A model generated the notes under the pieces. The model was not told the origin of the DNA, made no database searches, and was given only the letters and a program-made list of their open reading frames with translations. DNA of 64,000 nt from Saccharina japonica (taxonomy: Eukaryota > Sar > Phaeophyceae > Laminariales > Laminariaceae): NCBI GenBank assembly GCA_008828725.1, contig MEHQ01001740.1:1-64000 (forward strand), read 5' to 3'. Below, one piece after another: positions 23,800-37,100 of the stretch. The translations under genes were made by a program, and so were the position numbers. The stretch's first letter is position 1. The number at the start of each line of letters is the position of its first letter.

Positions 23800-26700
23800 C
23801 TAGGCCGGCTTGAAGAAATTATCGATACGACGATTCGCCGGAAGGGCGCTACTAGGACCCCGTCTTGACTGCGTCGTCTGGCGCTGTGCCGCCGTTTCCC
23901 CCTCTGGCCTCCTCCGCTTCGCCCCTCCTCCGCCAGATGAGATCACTCTGGCCATATCTCGCGCAACATCCCCCTCGCGAGCGTACCTCTCCTGGAGCCC
24001 TTCGGCGTAGTGAAAATCGAGATGTTCCTGGAGATCCCCGGGGAGGAACGCCTCCCCACACTTGGGACACCTTTCCTTTCCAGCCTCGGGCGACGGGGAA
24101 CTCCTCCCGGCCTCGGAAGGTAATCGAGAGGTATCCGTATCCCCAGCGGAAGCTAACCGATACTTGTTGCTGGCCCCACCCTGTGGATCAACTGCCCCTA
24201 CCTTCCCTCTAGTAACGCAATTCCCCGCACTCTCTCTTCCAATGGCATCCAACGCTAGTAATTCCAATGGGGACCCGGTGCTCTCTCGGGAACCTTCTCG
24301 GGAACCTTCTTGGGCCGTCTGGGAAGAAGCTTCCGAGCGATGGGGTGCCTCTAACGGAGGCGTGGCCGACCCGGACAGAAAAGAGGCGATCGAGCCCCGC
24401 CCCGAAGCTAGCCCGCCAAATTCGTGCGCCGTGAGCGCCAGGCGGACGCACGGCAGAGCCCCCTCGGTCTTGTCGAACGTGGCCATCGCTCCAAGCACCA
24501 GAGCTTCCGCCGTCGGGGGATCGCGCCCGCCTATGTACGCACGTACAGAGAAACAGACGGGATACATACATCCGTTTTTGTTACGAGATAACCGAATTGT
24601 TAATTTGTACGGTCGCCCAAAAATATACCAGGTACGTATATAGGGCATACCTTACTTTCGAACTTGGTTGAAGCAAAATATTCTGCCGTCGTGATAGAAA
24701 AGCTGAAGACGGAGATCCGGGCGTCCGACCGAAACCAAATCCGAAACAGATCTGAAACAGAAAGATCCGCTATGTACTCGTATAAAACAGTAATGAAAAA
24801 CTATCTACCAGCGCACACTACTCGTAGTTGGCGACAGGTACAAAGTCATCCACCAGCGCGAGCTCTCAGCGAGAGCTACTCTATCTTACTTCGTAAGTAT
24901 GTATGGGTTGCAGTTGGGCCTGCTTATGCCTTTTTGATTGGTAGAATTCATGCGCGGTACTTGAGGTGCGCGAAGCAGAAATAGTCCGCGCATATTCGTG
25001 TACTCGTAGGAAAAACGCGAACAACGTCAACCGGAGACAAAGCGGATAAGCGATTTCCAGGGTGCGTCTGGAGGAATTTGCTGTCAGCGTACGGCGACAT
25101 GATGCGCGGAGACAAATGCAAAAAAAGTTTGAAACCAATGATTTCATGCCAACTGCCTCGAGGAAAACTGCCACGGCAGTCGACGACCAAAGTGGCTACC
25201 TACAGTACTCACCGGGAATGTCGACAGTACGTGACCGAGCTGAAGTCGTTTTTTGTCTGCTCTGTTCGGCGGCACCCCCTTGGTTCATCCTGGGCATGAG
25301 GAGTAGGGAGAAGCGCACAATAGCAGGGAAGTCGAGTTGCATGCGCGCGTCGTTGACCGCAAAGCATGGTTTTCCGGTGTGACATAAATAACCGTAAAAA
25401 AAAACAAACAATACGCGTACGTATGACACCCAATTCGAGACGCTCCGACATGCAGTCGCCGGCATGCCGATAACAAAGCATGTACTATTACGGGGGGGCA
25501 TAGTAAATAGGACCAAACATTGTTAGTAAAAATAGGTAAATATATAGGTTTTTGTGTATACCGTAGGTCCTATTTACTAGTGTTTACTATGGTCCCCCGT
25601 AATATGTTAAACATGCTTACGCTACTAATAGTAGACCCACTCTATCACGTCAACTCGTCGGAACACTATAAGTATACCTGACATGTTTATATCAGACGGT
25701 TTAATTTTAATTTTAATTTTAATTTTAATTTATTTTAATTTAATAATTTTTTCTCCCCCCACAAATAGACGCACACTTCCTGAATTCTACAGCCTCAGAT
25801 TGTGTCCCCCTCATACGGGATGTACACCCTACATGAGGACATATAAAATCCGTAAGTACGCGCGATCGAAGTATTACACTCAGCTAGCAAAGATGAGCTT
25901 CGACGAAATCCTCGAGCTCACAGTTGTTGTTGTTGTTGTTTTTTTTTTTAATAATACAGCTGACGGGGCTGGATACTAAAAAGCAGAGAACATGTGCCCG
26001 TCACGGCACTCCACGCCCATTCTCTGGCCGCTTGCCTATCGGCCCTTCGCGCACCTGCTTCCCGAAGGGAGGGAGATCGTTTGAAGGGTCAGCTTGGTCG
26101 CCCTCCGACTCCACGCCTCCCTATCCACGCGGATGCGGTGCGCCAGTTCCTTGCAGAGGAGCGTCATCCACGTCAACACGGCCTCTCTATCACGTACAGG
26201 GCTGCAAGGCATGTTTTTCACACGGAGGCGCCGCGTTAGTAGGGTCCGACGATCCGGTGAGGGTCATGTGACCCCTTTGGCACTACACCCACGTTTTGTG
26301 GCCAAACTACGTGGAAATGCAGTATATAGTGGGAACATTTTGCAGCGGGAAACATAAATTAAAGGTGCGTGGGAGCTATGATATAATGTGCGGGAGGACT
26401 CGGCCACATGACGATCAAATCTCGTCCACGATATATCGCGAAAAATACGAACGAACAAAAAAAAGTGGCAACAAAATAATGAAAACAGCGGCGTTTATAG
26501 CGGCGCTATCGTGGAAGCGGCACACACAGGAATACCGCGTGCAGCATATATATATAATATATGTGTGAGGCACGCATACATATCTGCAGAAATAACCCAT
26601 TTCCGCACCGTGTTGTTGTAGGTTGTGCAAGAACGAGACTGCAAGAGGGCGAGCGGTGGACAAGAGCTCCAAGTATCCATCGCTTAACCGCCTCTATGTT

Positions 26701-29700
26701 TCTGGGTGTTCGGCAGCATTACTATCAATACTATGAATGTCTTCTCTCTTCGGCACACACTCACGCAAACGACTTGCAGACGCTCAAGTGTCCATCGCTT
26801 AACCACTTATATTTTTCTGCGTGTTCGGCAGCATTACTATCAATACTATGAATGTCTTCTCTCTCTGGCACACACTTACGCAAACGACTTGCAGACGCTC
26901 AGACTTTTCGGCTTCAGGTTGGGGGTGACGGGATCGTCGTCCATCCCGCGGCAGACCCTCCACAGCCATTCCCCCGTCTTAAGCCCGAATTTTCCCACGA
27001 GCTCCTCCTCGCCGAATCTCTGTAGACGGCGTTCGTAGACACAACAACGATACGGCGCGTGTGGTGTGGTTGGGCGGTAGAGGCATCTCGCGGAGATGCA
27101 CGGCTGATCGCACAACCACAATGTCTGACGTCCGGATTGCTGCCCTAAAATCAAGCACAACACACGACAAAATAGCGATGACGCGGAAGTTCATGTATAT
27201 ACAAGCTCCTCCATTGTTCAACTCTGCGGTACAGATAGATCCAAGCAAGACGCGTGCTTGCCTTATAGAGGAAGCACCGAATTTTTCTGAGGGTGATCAC
27301 TTGATTATAGCATAGGAACTCTATACCTGGTATGTACCTCACCCCAAACACTGATACGCAAAACAAAAAGTAGCCCGCGTCATTCTTGCACGCCAGATGC
27401 AAAAGCAGGAAGACAGCAACCCATCCCGAAGGTCCGAGGCATCGCGTAAAGGTTGGTCACGGGGCTCAAGGGGCATCTCGCGCTGGCGATGCGGAAGGAA
27501 GAAAGTGGAGGTCGCAACGACAACAAGCACACAGCACCTTGAGATCCGAAGCGGTCTCGGCCTTGCTCCAAGAGACCACCGACTCGCCAAGCTTTCCCCC
27601 GAGTCCACGCATGCTGCGGACGGGTATCGTGTCCAGCATTTCCGACGAGGCTCCGGCTGGGACCACCGTCTTCGTCGGCGGAATCGGACGAAAACGTGTT
27701 GGTACGCGGTAAAAACGGAAAATCGGAAATCAAGAGATCGGTAAAAATGTGAAAAGAGGGGATGGGGTTCCCATCGCCGGCAGGGCCGCTACTTCATATG
27801 ACTGGAACTTTTGCCTGGTTTCTCAAAGTACCCCAACCGAACAGCCACCGGTTGCCGCCAAATCAACCATTTGCTTTGGCTCTGCCGCATGAGTGGGGGG
27901 TGGGAGGGGGCGACAGCTAGTCGTGTGAGTAGCAAGTAGTGCCATCCACACTACTGTGATAATCGCACAAGGCGCACCGTTGACTCGACTACGTACACAC
28001 CGGTACGAGAGCTGGAGCCAGGGCGTTACACGCACCTGCTTGTTAGGCTTGTTCATGCTCGACGCCAGCTTCGCCAAAACCTTGTTAGACGCGATTCCGG
28101 CAGACACCGTAAACCCAAGCTCCTGCTCCACGGCCAGGCGCATCGCCGCCGTCAGGCGGGCCCCCGCGAGAAGTGCTCGATCGAACGCGTTTGATGCGTC
28201 GACGCGGTGGCCAGCCGTACCCTAACGCGGGAGCGAAACAATCGTGAAGTTACTGGTGTGGGCACATATGATACCACCCATCGATAGAGCCCCGCTGTTT
28301 CTGAGACATCTCGCGACTAGTGGCAGCACATTTCAGGTTGTCATTGGTGGACCCCGCCATAAAAGCGCAGTATTATAGGTTGATTGCTTTTCGTGCTGGA
28401 CGCAGCATGATACACACATACGGCATCCCGAACCTGTAAATCGGTCTCGGGAGCGTTCGCCACGTCCTCCGCGTCTCCCGCTTCCGCCTCTTGGCACAAT
28501 CTCGCCGCTTCTTCCGTCAGGTCCATGTACGCTTCGTCGATCGAAGCTTTCTCGACTCGGCGGCAGTGCGTCTGTCGAGCAGGCCAGACGTTTCGCGATA
28601 GCAGGAAACGAGTTTGGAGAGTGAGCGATGGATCAGGTACTGTGTAGCTCGAGGTTAACGTTTCGAAGTTATTGGGCTGTATAATATGTCCCGGCCACAA
28701 TATGTTTCGTCGTTGATGATACCAAGGCGGCAGAGGGCGGCATCTTAGCCACAGCGAAAACTTACTTAATTTTTTTGATTCACGTCGAAGTCGGGAGGTG
28801 AGCCGTGCTAAACAAGAAAGGCCTCAGCGGAGAAAGGGGCGCAGTGAAGACGGCAGCATCCACGTTCCGTGAAAATAACGCGTGGCTGTCCTTCTCTTCG
28901 TTGTGTCAGACTCCACAGACCGCGCTTTTGCCAACCTCTATTACTAGTAGTAGCAATGCGAATTTCTACCCTATGTTGCGGAGTCATCGACTGCCGTTTA
29001 ACTCGTCGGCGGGTTTCTGCTGCTTGATGAAGGGCCCCAGCACTCTTCAGTCAACATTCACTATTAATACTGCTGTAGCTTACCTGGAATATAGTCATGA
29101 TCGCGAAGCTTGCCTCTCGATATCTTGAAACATAAAAAAAGGAGTAACGAGTGCCGACAAGACGCCCCGGCACAGACCACGCGGGCGCGACGTGGGAGAG
29201 CGAATTAAACAAGGAAAAGGAGGAACGCAGAAGGTTTGTTGAGTCTCGGTTGAGCGAAAAAATCGCACCATAAAACCTGTTTCTGCGGGTAGGCTGTACT
29301 TTCTACAGTACTAATCACCTGGAGCTACGGTACGCTTTTTCTTTTTTCAGAAAAAAAAAATATCCCTGTTGACCCTGCCGATATCAAAGGAGTTGAATAT
29401 CTACCACCATATTGTATACATGTTCACGACGAATTGAACAACACGCGCGATCGCAGTATCGCCCAGGTTCCGAAGTTGACTATCGACCGGTTTAGATGAC
29501 CTCACGGCTGGCGAGCTACCAAACTCTCGCCAAAAGAGAGAAGAGAACCATCAACAGATACCACACGGCACGCGCCGACTGTCCACCTGTTACACATCTT
29601 CATTTAGTTGACTCTACGTCGACGGCTGTCGTTAAGCTGAGTTATTAACACTCTTCAGTTAGACGGCTACTACCGTTGCCATGTTTCTTGCCACCGTGTG

Positions 29701-32387
29701 ATATATGCCGCCGTCGCGCCCTAGATGAACTCATGCTCTATGCCCCACCTCTCGAGCGACACCTTGCAGGTGCCCTTATCAGGCCGCGCCCCGACATTGT
29801 CCGCCTCGACTCCTGCACCATCCGCAGGGTCGGCACTGATGGTTTCCACGTGAACAAACACGATCTGGGGGCACTTCTGCCTCGCCGCGTCGGTGCGGTC
29901 CCCTCGCTTTACGCCGAACTTTCTGGCCTCGTAGTTTACCGCTATCAGCCCGTCCCACTGCTGGACGGCAAGAGGAGTTGACATCGGGATCCCCAGCCGT
30001 ACGTGCTCCACCTGGGAGTCAAGACGAGCAGAGACACCAGCGACGTTTGTATCATACCATGCTCTACATGACGTATTACAGATATTATGGTAAGCCGGGT
30101 CAGGACTCGTACGAGCTGTGAAGGCAGCTGCTCTGCAGACATACAACTAGCACCGGCAGTAGTAGATCTACGCGCTGGAAATACAATGCATATCATGAAG
30201 CTATCTTTGTACGACATGCAACATACCCTTTCGCCGTATATACTTTCTACGATGCCGCACTATGATATACAAGCTGTACGTAGAACTTTACCAGACACAA
30301 CTAAAAACTGTCGTATGATACAAGAGTAAGAGAGTAGACGAACTCTAGTCACGTTGGAAGCGGCGCTTCAAGCACAACGCCGCAGCACGGCCACACCATC
30401 ATTTCGCCAGGACTTACTTCTCACAGGCGGATAGCCGCCGGACTTTGGAACATTCACATTCTAATTTTGCAGCAATACTTCCCACGTCGGACAGGTCAAC
30501 TCTAGGCAGCTCCTCATTTACTCGTTCCGGGGTAGACCAGTCGAAGTCAATACGAGCTACAAGGATCCCATTCGGGATTGCGGTTGACTGGAAATCCCGG
30601 GGGGGGGGGGTGTCGCAAGTTGAAAAGGGAGAACACAGCAGCAGGCGTTTGTCCCTCGTGTATACCAGCTACTCGTACGTATCCACCGGACAAGAACAAA
30701 CTACATGAAAAAAAAAATGTTGAAAGCTACGTACGTCGTAAAGAAAAAACAAGTACTGGTAGTCACCGGGTAAGTAACCGGGCAAGTAACACCGACCAGT
30801 CCAAACGAGCTTATAGTTAGTTCTACCTGAGCTATCACATGCTTGCGGTGTGTGAGCCGTACGGCATAGTTCACCTGCATGTGTTTACTGGGGGTGGGTT
30901 ATATGGGGGTTAGATCATTTACACATATTCCCAGCGAGTGAGCTGTAAGAGCTACATGAGCTATCTATATCACATGATTGCCGGGTGTGAGCTGTGAGCT
31001 GTGAGGAGATAGCTCATCTACACATGTTTACCCGGGGTGAGCTGTGGGAGATAGCAGCTCATCTACACATATGTACCGGGGTGGGCAATGGGAGGGAGGT
31101 AGCTCATTTGCTCATTCCCGCGGGTGAGCTATAAGAGCTACACGAGCTATCACATGATTGCCTGTTGCGAGCTATAGGAGATAGCTCATCTCCGCATGTT
31201 TACCGGGGGTTGAGCTATGGGAGATATAGCTCATTTGCACATATTTACAGCGAGTGAGCTAAAAGAGCTACATGGGCTATTTACCACATGTTTGCCGGGT
31301 GTGAGCTTAAGAAGATAGCTCATCTACACGTTTGCCGGTGTTGAGCTGCTATGGGGGATAGATGGGTTAACGAGTTAACCCATGATCTGATGATCTGTCC
31401 GACGGGTGCACTACTTGCAAATAACATTAACATTTCTTGTTCTCGATTATCGATCCCGCAGTACCCATCCACTCATCGATTTACAGTTTTTTTTTACATG
31501 TACAGTACCGGACACCTAATGAGAAACAGGCTAATAAGAAAGCCAGGCTGATATTTAGAGGGAAATTCGTAAGATTTTCGGGATTTCGTTACGATCTTTA
31601 AGAATTTCGGGATTTCGTTATTTTGAAATTAGTGTAGAAAGCACCCTACGTATCTCAAATAAGAAATCCAACCTGGACCAGATTTCGTGTTTCTTATTGG
31701 GTGTCCTGTACTATGTACTCTGTACACTTGATGTTTGTCCTCGACTTCGTATTTGTATTTGGAGCTGCACCTATATTCCAAGCGTACATAGGGCCGACGC
31801 CAAAATCAACGTAGCTGCTGCGCGCATTCACACTTCACACTTCACACTTCGCACCGCACCGGTCTCTTTTGTCGCAAGGACCCACACGGCCCGTTCTCCA
31901 TTCTCCGCACAGACAGACCGACTGCTGCGTTGGGTTACGACTGAGGCGTACCGGTACTATTCTGTACGAGCATGGGTATAGCTAGAGGCAGGAGTGCTAC
32001 GGGCCGTTGGCAGCCTCATCAGCTAAGTTTCTCACGGTCGACCGGCGGTGGCTGTCTTCCGCGGTATAACACGCCGACGTAGCAGCCAGCAGTCAAATCA
32101 AAGTGACGCCTCTATCCCCTACCACAGGTACGAATCGCGCTCCTGCTACCAACATGCGGCGTATCTCGCCTTTCGCCATGTGAGTGTTTGAATCAGTAAT
32201 CAGTAGTACGACAAACATGTGAGTATACAAAAGTAACAGAAACAAATGCAGTTCAAACGCAGGGGGCCAGTTCGAAACCGCTGACATCGCTCACTTGGCA
32301 GTAGAAGCAGTCCAGGTCAGCATGTACTATCACCCGCCCATACTCTCCATTGCGACCGCGAGATGCGTTGTTGGTGGACGTAGGCAT
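23800..32387 (-). CDS. POLH: DNA polymerase eta (Y-family translesion polymerase)
   Basis: Eleven exons on the minus strand: 32295-32387, 29749-30011, 29084-29123, 28434-28571, 28036-28221, 27538-27669, 26880-27019, 26055-26186, 25213-25289, 24656-24751, 23800-24530. They total 2028 nt, 675 aa plus TAG, GT-AG and in phase throughout. The palm starts with HADLDCFYCQVE (metal ligand Asp24), then LAVQQW and IAVNYEARKFGVKRG, the finger signature of eta. VEKASIDEAYMDLT gives Asp144-Glu145. AGIASNKVLAKLAS and GLGGKLG mark the thumb helices, and the little finger ends near FASTKFES. The tail carries a C2H2 ubiquitin-binding zinc finger (CPKC from residue 587, HLDFH), a KRRRP basic patch and RRIDNFF at the extreme C-terminus, a PIP box lacking the usual Gln. 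It inserts nucleotides opposite UV photoproducts at stalled forks. The eta assignment rests on YEARKFG plus UBZ. The start follows the first ATG before the catalytic exon; the 28571 acceptor is the least certain junction. Confidence 0.93.
25486..25604. mobile_element. MITE of the TACGGGGG family
   Basis: The termini TATTACGGGGGGGCATAGTA and ACTATGGTCCCCCGTAATA are inverted repeats. The core is shared with 2886-3011 and 54016-54118. It lies in a polymerase eta intron. Confidence 0.85.
25701..25740 (+). repeat. (TTTTAA)n microsatellite
   Basis: About six tandem hexamers of AATTTT type, in a polymerase eta intron. Confidence 0.85.
25869..25930 (+). repeat. ~65-bp dispersed repeat, copy A
   Basis: Reads GAAGTATTACACTCAGCT, GCAAAGATGAGCTTCGACGA, then CTCGAGCTCACAG and a GTT run. 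It matches the five other copies; intronic in polymerase eta. Confidence 0.8.
30558..30632 (+). repeat. short dispersed repeat with GGTTGACTGGAAATCCC core
   Basis: The plus-strand partner of the copy at 17331-17390; both share the TACAAGG...TTCG lead, the core, a G-run of ten or more and GTTGAAAAGGGA-like tail. It lies in intron 1 of polymerase eta. Confidence 0.65.
30840..31350. repeat. degenerate tandem array of GAGCTNTRRGAG / AGCTCATCTACACATG units
   Basis: About 500 bp of diverged units alternating between GGTGAGCTGTGGGAGATAGC, AGCTCATCTACACATGTTTA and CCGGGG. The AGCT words make many short palindromes. It lies in intron 1 of polymerase eta. Confidence 0.8.
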
Positions 32388-34123
32388 CTCCCACTCTCTT
32401 GAGAACATATGATTTTTAAAAAACCTGTGGAATACTCGGGTTTCCAGTGAATTCAGGCGGCGGTGACTCGGTAGGGGGTAGGGGGCGCTAATGCAGATCT
32501 TGTTCTTTCGTTCTTGTGTTCGGGCCGGGACGATCTCATTCTTAGAGCGAGCTCAGTTCATTATTTAATCCCCTGGGTATACCAGGTATCTTGCATGTTT
32601 GGCACTTACTCTCTGAAAGCAATGGACGACCACTTACGTATTATTTAGAGCTCTGCTACGTGCTGTAGAGCGGCGTACTCTTCTTCTCGAAAACTACGAT
32701 GCGCCATTTTTACGTTTTTTTGTTTTGCTCTTTTTCGTGTTTGAAATGATACACAGGGATCTGGAATAATGAGCTGAAATACGTCCTGTTTACCGAATCC
32801 TCTGCGTTGTCCCCCCCCCCCCCCGAAAAAAATGACCGAAATCGTGGTCAAAACGCTGTGTTAGTATGTAGTATTTCTCCGGGGAGTACACCCCCCCCCC
32901 CTTCTTTTGACAAGGTCCCCCGTACTCGTACATATTTTTTGTCCCGGCGGGAATAACTTTACATACGCACTCGTACTCAAAATCGATCTCTCCCCCCGGG
33001 GGGACAACAGAAAAAAACGATGGTGACAACATAAATAAATCTGGGGAATTCCATTCCACCCCACTCGGACCTGTGTATGCAATGGCTATTTATAGTGCGT
33101 AACCGTTGTTGCTGTTGTTGTGGATTAGTCGCGATGATGAGAAGGAGGATGTCCCCGCGGACACCAAACACACCGGCTCGGCTTTCGGCGGGTGTGGTCG
33201 AGCTGTGGCGGACCCTTTCGTTCCGTGTCACAAGATACATCCTTATGATCGCGACTACTACTACTACTACTCTGTCTCCCCCAAGGGAGGGTGCAAGCAT
33301 CCCAAAGAGTCGTCCGTCCTTTGCTTCTTACATGTTTTCTCGTAGACGGTGTCGAGGCCCTTACGATAAATCATATACGATTGCGCGCGAGGTATGGGGC
33401 GGCGCGCAAGTGTGCTATACACGCGCGGAAAATATGTTGAAAACATTTAACACAAACGACAGCTGTGAGATCAAGGGTTTCACCGAAACTCATCTTTGCA
33501 AGCTGCATGGGATACTTCGATCGCGCGAACTACGGGGTTTGAGGGGGACAAAAGCTGACAGCTGTACGCGGAACGTATGTGTGGTGGGTGTCGAGAACAT
33601 TTTGTTTTTAAGAACATCCCCGGGAACTTTAACTTTTCTTCTCGTTATTTTTTTAGACGAAGTCTCCCTTTCCTTCCTCTTTGTTCTCCCCGGGGACGAC
33701 GTTCTACTCAAGAATCTACGTTCACCCCGGCGGGACGACCCATAGGATATTACGGCATTCGTACCCGTGACTGGTTGGTTGTATTTGTTTTTCAAGTTGA
33801 CGTTTGATATTGTGAAAGCTTCTCGTACTCGGAAATCGATACGCTGTACCTAGAAACCACACTATAGAGGCCTGGGGGGTTGTGGTACTTTCGATAATAG
33901 CAATCAGTACGGAAATCGTAACTGGCAATTATTCAGGATTTTCAAGCAGCCATGAGGACTTCAAGCTGCTGCAAATACGTGTCAAAACGATCTACATCAA
34001 TACCAACAGGCAGCAGTAGCCAGTAGCACCTTCCACCTTCTTCGCTTCTTCGCGTGCTGGCCTTTGCATCGAGCATAACATGCGCTACCGCCTAATATAG
34101 GGTAGCGCATTATATTATAAGAG
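32388..34123. other. intergenic stretch upstream of polymerase eta
   Basis: Lies between the polymerase eta start and the stop of the PAP/fibrillin-like gene on the same strand. It contains C-runs at 32811-32824 and 32890-32901 and one copy of the 65-bp dispersed repeat. I see no domain in either strand. Confidence 0.5.
33457..33517 (-). repeat. ~65-bp dispersed repeat, copy E
   Basis: On the minus strand it reads AGTATCCCATGCAGCTTGC, AAAGATGAGTTTCGGTGAAA, then GATCTCACAGCTGTCG. Closest to copy B at 49587. Confidence 0.75.
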
Positions 34124-37100
34124 TTATTTCTCCTTCTTATCCCCCTGGACTCTGAGCTTCGCCAACTCCCCGGCTATGTCGGGTTCCTCTGCAAACACGA
34201 GATACCCGACTTTATTCGCTTTCCCTGTTGTCGTCTCCAAAACCAGCGCACCCTGCCCCACGAATGCTACTTCACAGTCGACCAAACGGTCCTTATCTCC
34301 CGCCGATGATCCGGTTTCCTTCCCCGTCCCATCAATCATTGATGTGTACCGGATGTTTAGTGAAGTCGGGCCCGTGGACCTATGGACGAGCAAAAACAAT
34401 CGGCGGTGGTGGTGGCGGGTGAACACAAGTAGTGTTAAGTTCACGAAAAACAGGGTAAAAAACAACAAACGAATATCAGCAGTGGTACAAATAGCATTTT
34501 GGAAGAAGGCAGAGTTAGGGAAGGGCTCGATCGAATTGCACTTCTTAGCTCTTTTGGCATCGAGAAAGTAGCAGAGCTTTGAGTTGTTGCCCCTGCTGCT
34601 TGCTCTAGAGCTTTGAGTTGTTGCCCCTGCTGCTTGCTCTACCGCTATCAACGGCAGAGGTAAGCTGTTGCGATGGCCGCCTTGAGTGGCAACAGCCCGT
34701 GTGGCGATGGGTGAGAGTTAGCGCGTGCTCGTCATGAGCTTGGGGTATACTAACGCCGACGCCCCCCCCACCGTTAAATTCAGACAAAAAACATGTCAAA
34801 TACATAGCATGCCAGAACATCCTTAAATGTCAGTACGTTTTTTTTTCTGCAGGTCTAACCAGGCGGCGTTTTTTAGCGAGATGCAAAATTAACCGTGGTG
34901 GGGAGCCTTTCAACTCAAGTCGCCTTGGAATATATCAGGTACCAGGTACCGCATAAGGGCGACTCAACTCGCGTGATGGTCAGGCGTGGGCATCGTCCAA
35001 TCGGCGTCAATGGCCCTACGCTCCTACTTTGTTTTCCAAGCTCACTCACTTGCAGTCTCCGGTCAAGGTGTTGCGAAGGTTTGGGAATGGACCTGCTCGA
35101 AAATGCAAGCGCGAGGGACGAGAAAGCACCCAAACGGGCTCAACACTTCAGCTTACGGCGGATTGCTTTGTGCATCTGTCATTGGAGGCACGGCCAACGA
35201 CCCTGCACATGTAACCATATATGCAATAGTTCCAGACAGCAGTATACCTCGGCGCTGGACTGTATCTATTCAATAATCTAGACCATTGCCGTTATACCTG
35301 GCAATGGTGACAATGTGTCGAAGTTTTTAAAAGGGCGTTTCCAATAGGAGGTCTGTTGTAGTTTATTCGCGCTATTTGATTTGATGTGGTTTTGGTTTGT
35401 TCGATCTGCATGATGTAGGAAGGCCTCCCACGCGTTTTCCCCTGCAGTATGTGTGGATGGCTGTACTATGCCGTACACTGAGCAGGGGGACTGCTGAATA
35501 TGCTCGGAGTACAGCTGTGAGTATCGCACAGTCATGTGCGGTGGAACACGTATGTGGTAGAAGGCATGTTTATTTCGGGAATATTTAGGTACTGGATGGA
35601 ACTGTCACTTAAAATAAGACCGACGGCGGACGTCGGAGGTGGACTCATCTTCTCACTCCGATAGAATCCAACACGAGAGTTCTTTCAACCATGATCATGA
35701 GTGATGTTTACCTCGCCTAACCGCTTAAGACCTGCCACGCCCTTGAAACTGCGTAAGACCTGTCACGCCCTAGAACCTCGACCAATATCAATATCAACAC
35801 GTCTGGGTAGCAGAAAACGACAAAACTGACCCGCAAATACCATTCCGGAGTGGTATACCGCAGAGGTAGTATAAAATTGGAAATAACAGCCCCGAGTTCT
35901 GGACGGCAAGCGTCGTTCCATGAAAAATACAGCAGTTTGTGGTTGCGATCGCCCATGACCAGACGTTTGGTCAACCGCGGCCAAGCGAGATGTCCTGCTG
36001 GGAGTACCTGGCGCTTGTTAGCGCCACTTTACTGCGCGCTCACCGCATTGGCATGGCGGCTCCAATCGAAAATATAGACTGTAGCAACTGCGGCATCAAC
36101 GTTCATGCCACATCGACCCTGGTGGTCGAACATGCGGGCTTCGAATGCAGGTGGTCAAGTTAATGCGTAGGCTTCGTGTACGAGCACTACTATCTGTTGT
36201 ACTGCAGAAGCACGCACCTAATACGCGCAGGACCTCGATCGATTCTATCTGCCTCATGGCCACGCCACCCCCCGACAGTGTCATGAAGAAGTCCTGCTCG
36301 GCAGAAAAACGCGCAGGCAAACAAACAAACAGATACGCAAGCAAATAAGTAATACCGCAACAGCGTTGTTGTACTCTGGCTTTAGATGTAGACAGGTCTT
36401 GGGAGTGCTACTCAGGCTACCGTATAACCCTAACCCAGCACCGCTACCAATGTTTAACGGTAGGTAAAATATAAAATAGGACATGTGCAATAGGGCGTGC
36501 AGATTATTTTATTGCACACGAACTAACTGTTGCATATTGGTACTGGTATCTATTTACTTGCTGGTGAGAACGAAGGTGCACTCAGGTCATCACGCGGGGC
36601 GACGAGATACAGAGTGATTCGTACAACGAGCCACCTAAGTTGGTGGCAACGGCAATCTTTCACCCTTGAAACAATAGAATGAGCAGGCAGTTTACAGCGA
36701 GCTATACACGCGGTCGCACCTCGGATCCGTATCCTTTTATTAAGATGTTACTCGTACGTATCATGCAGGATTTTGTGTTTGATAGTTCGTACGTTCGTAC
36801 TGGTGCATAAGTCGTCGTGCTGGCGGCTGTTCTTCTGTTTAAAAAAAACTGCCGAACGTCAAGTTGCAACCACACGGAGTCTAACCTCAAGCAGAAGCTG
36901 TACTCGTAGCATTAGGAATATCATCGGCTGCCAATCCCACCTCACCTGCATTCTCGTAAGCGGCAGTTTATGCAACCCGGTGCCGACAACGGAAATCGCG
37001 TCATCGTCACTAGCGAACACCAGTCGCCAGTCCTTCCCCAGATCGCTACTCAAGGATGGCTTCAGAGCACCCGTTCGCGCACTAAGCAGGGCGACATCTG

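Noticed and set aside
24062..24643. 193-codon plus-strand ORF opposite the last polymerase eta exon
   Set aside because: Antisense shadow of a GC-rich exon that carries the UBZ finger and PIP-like box in the other strand.
30435..30563. Open minus-strand segment reading RIDFDWSTPERVNEELP with plausible splice sites, inside polymerase eta intron 1
   Set aside because: Its open frame is out of phase with the flanking phase-0 polymerase exons, and insertion gives a stop in the needed frame. It may be a fossil of another sequence; no family recognised.
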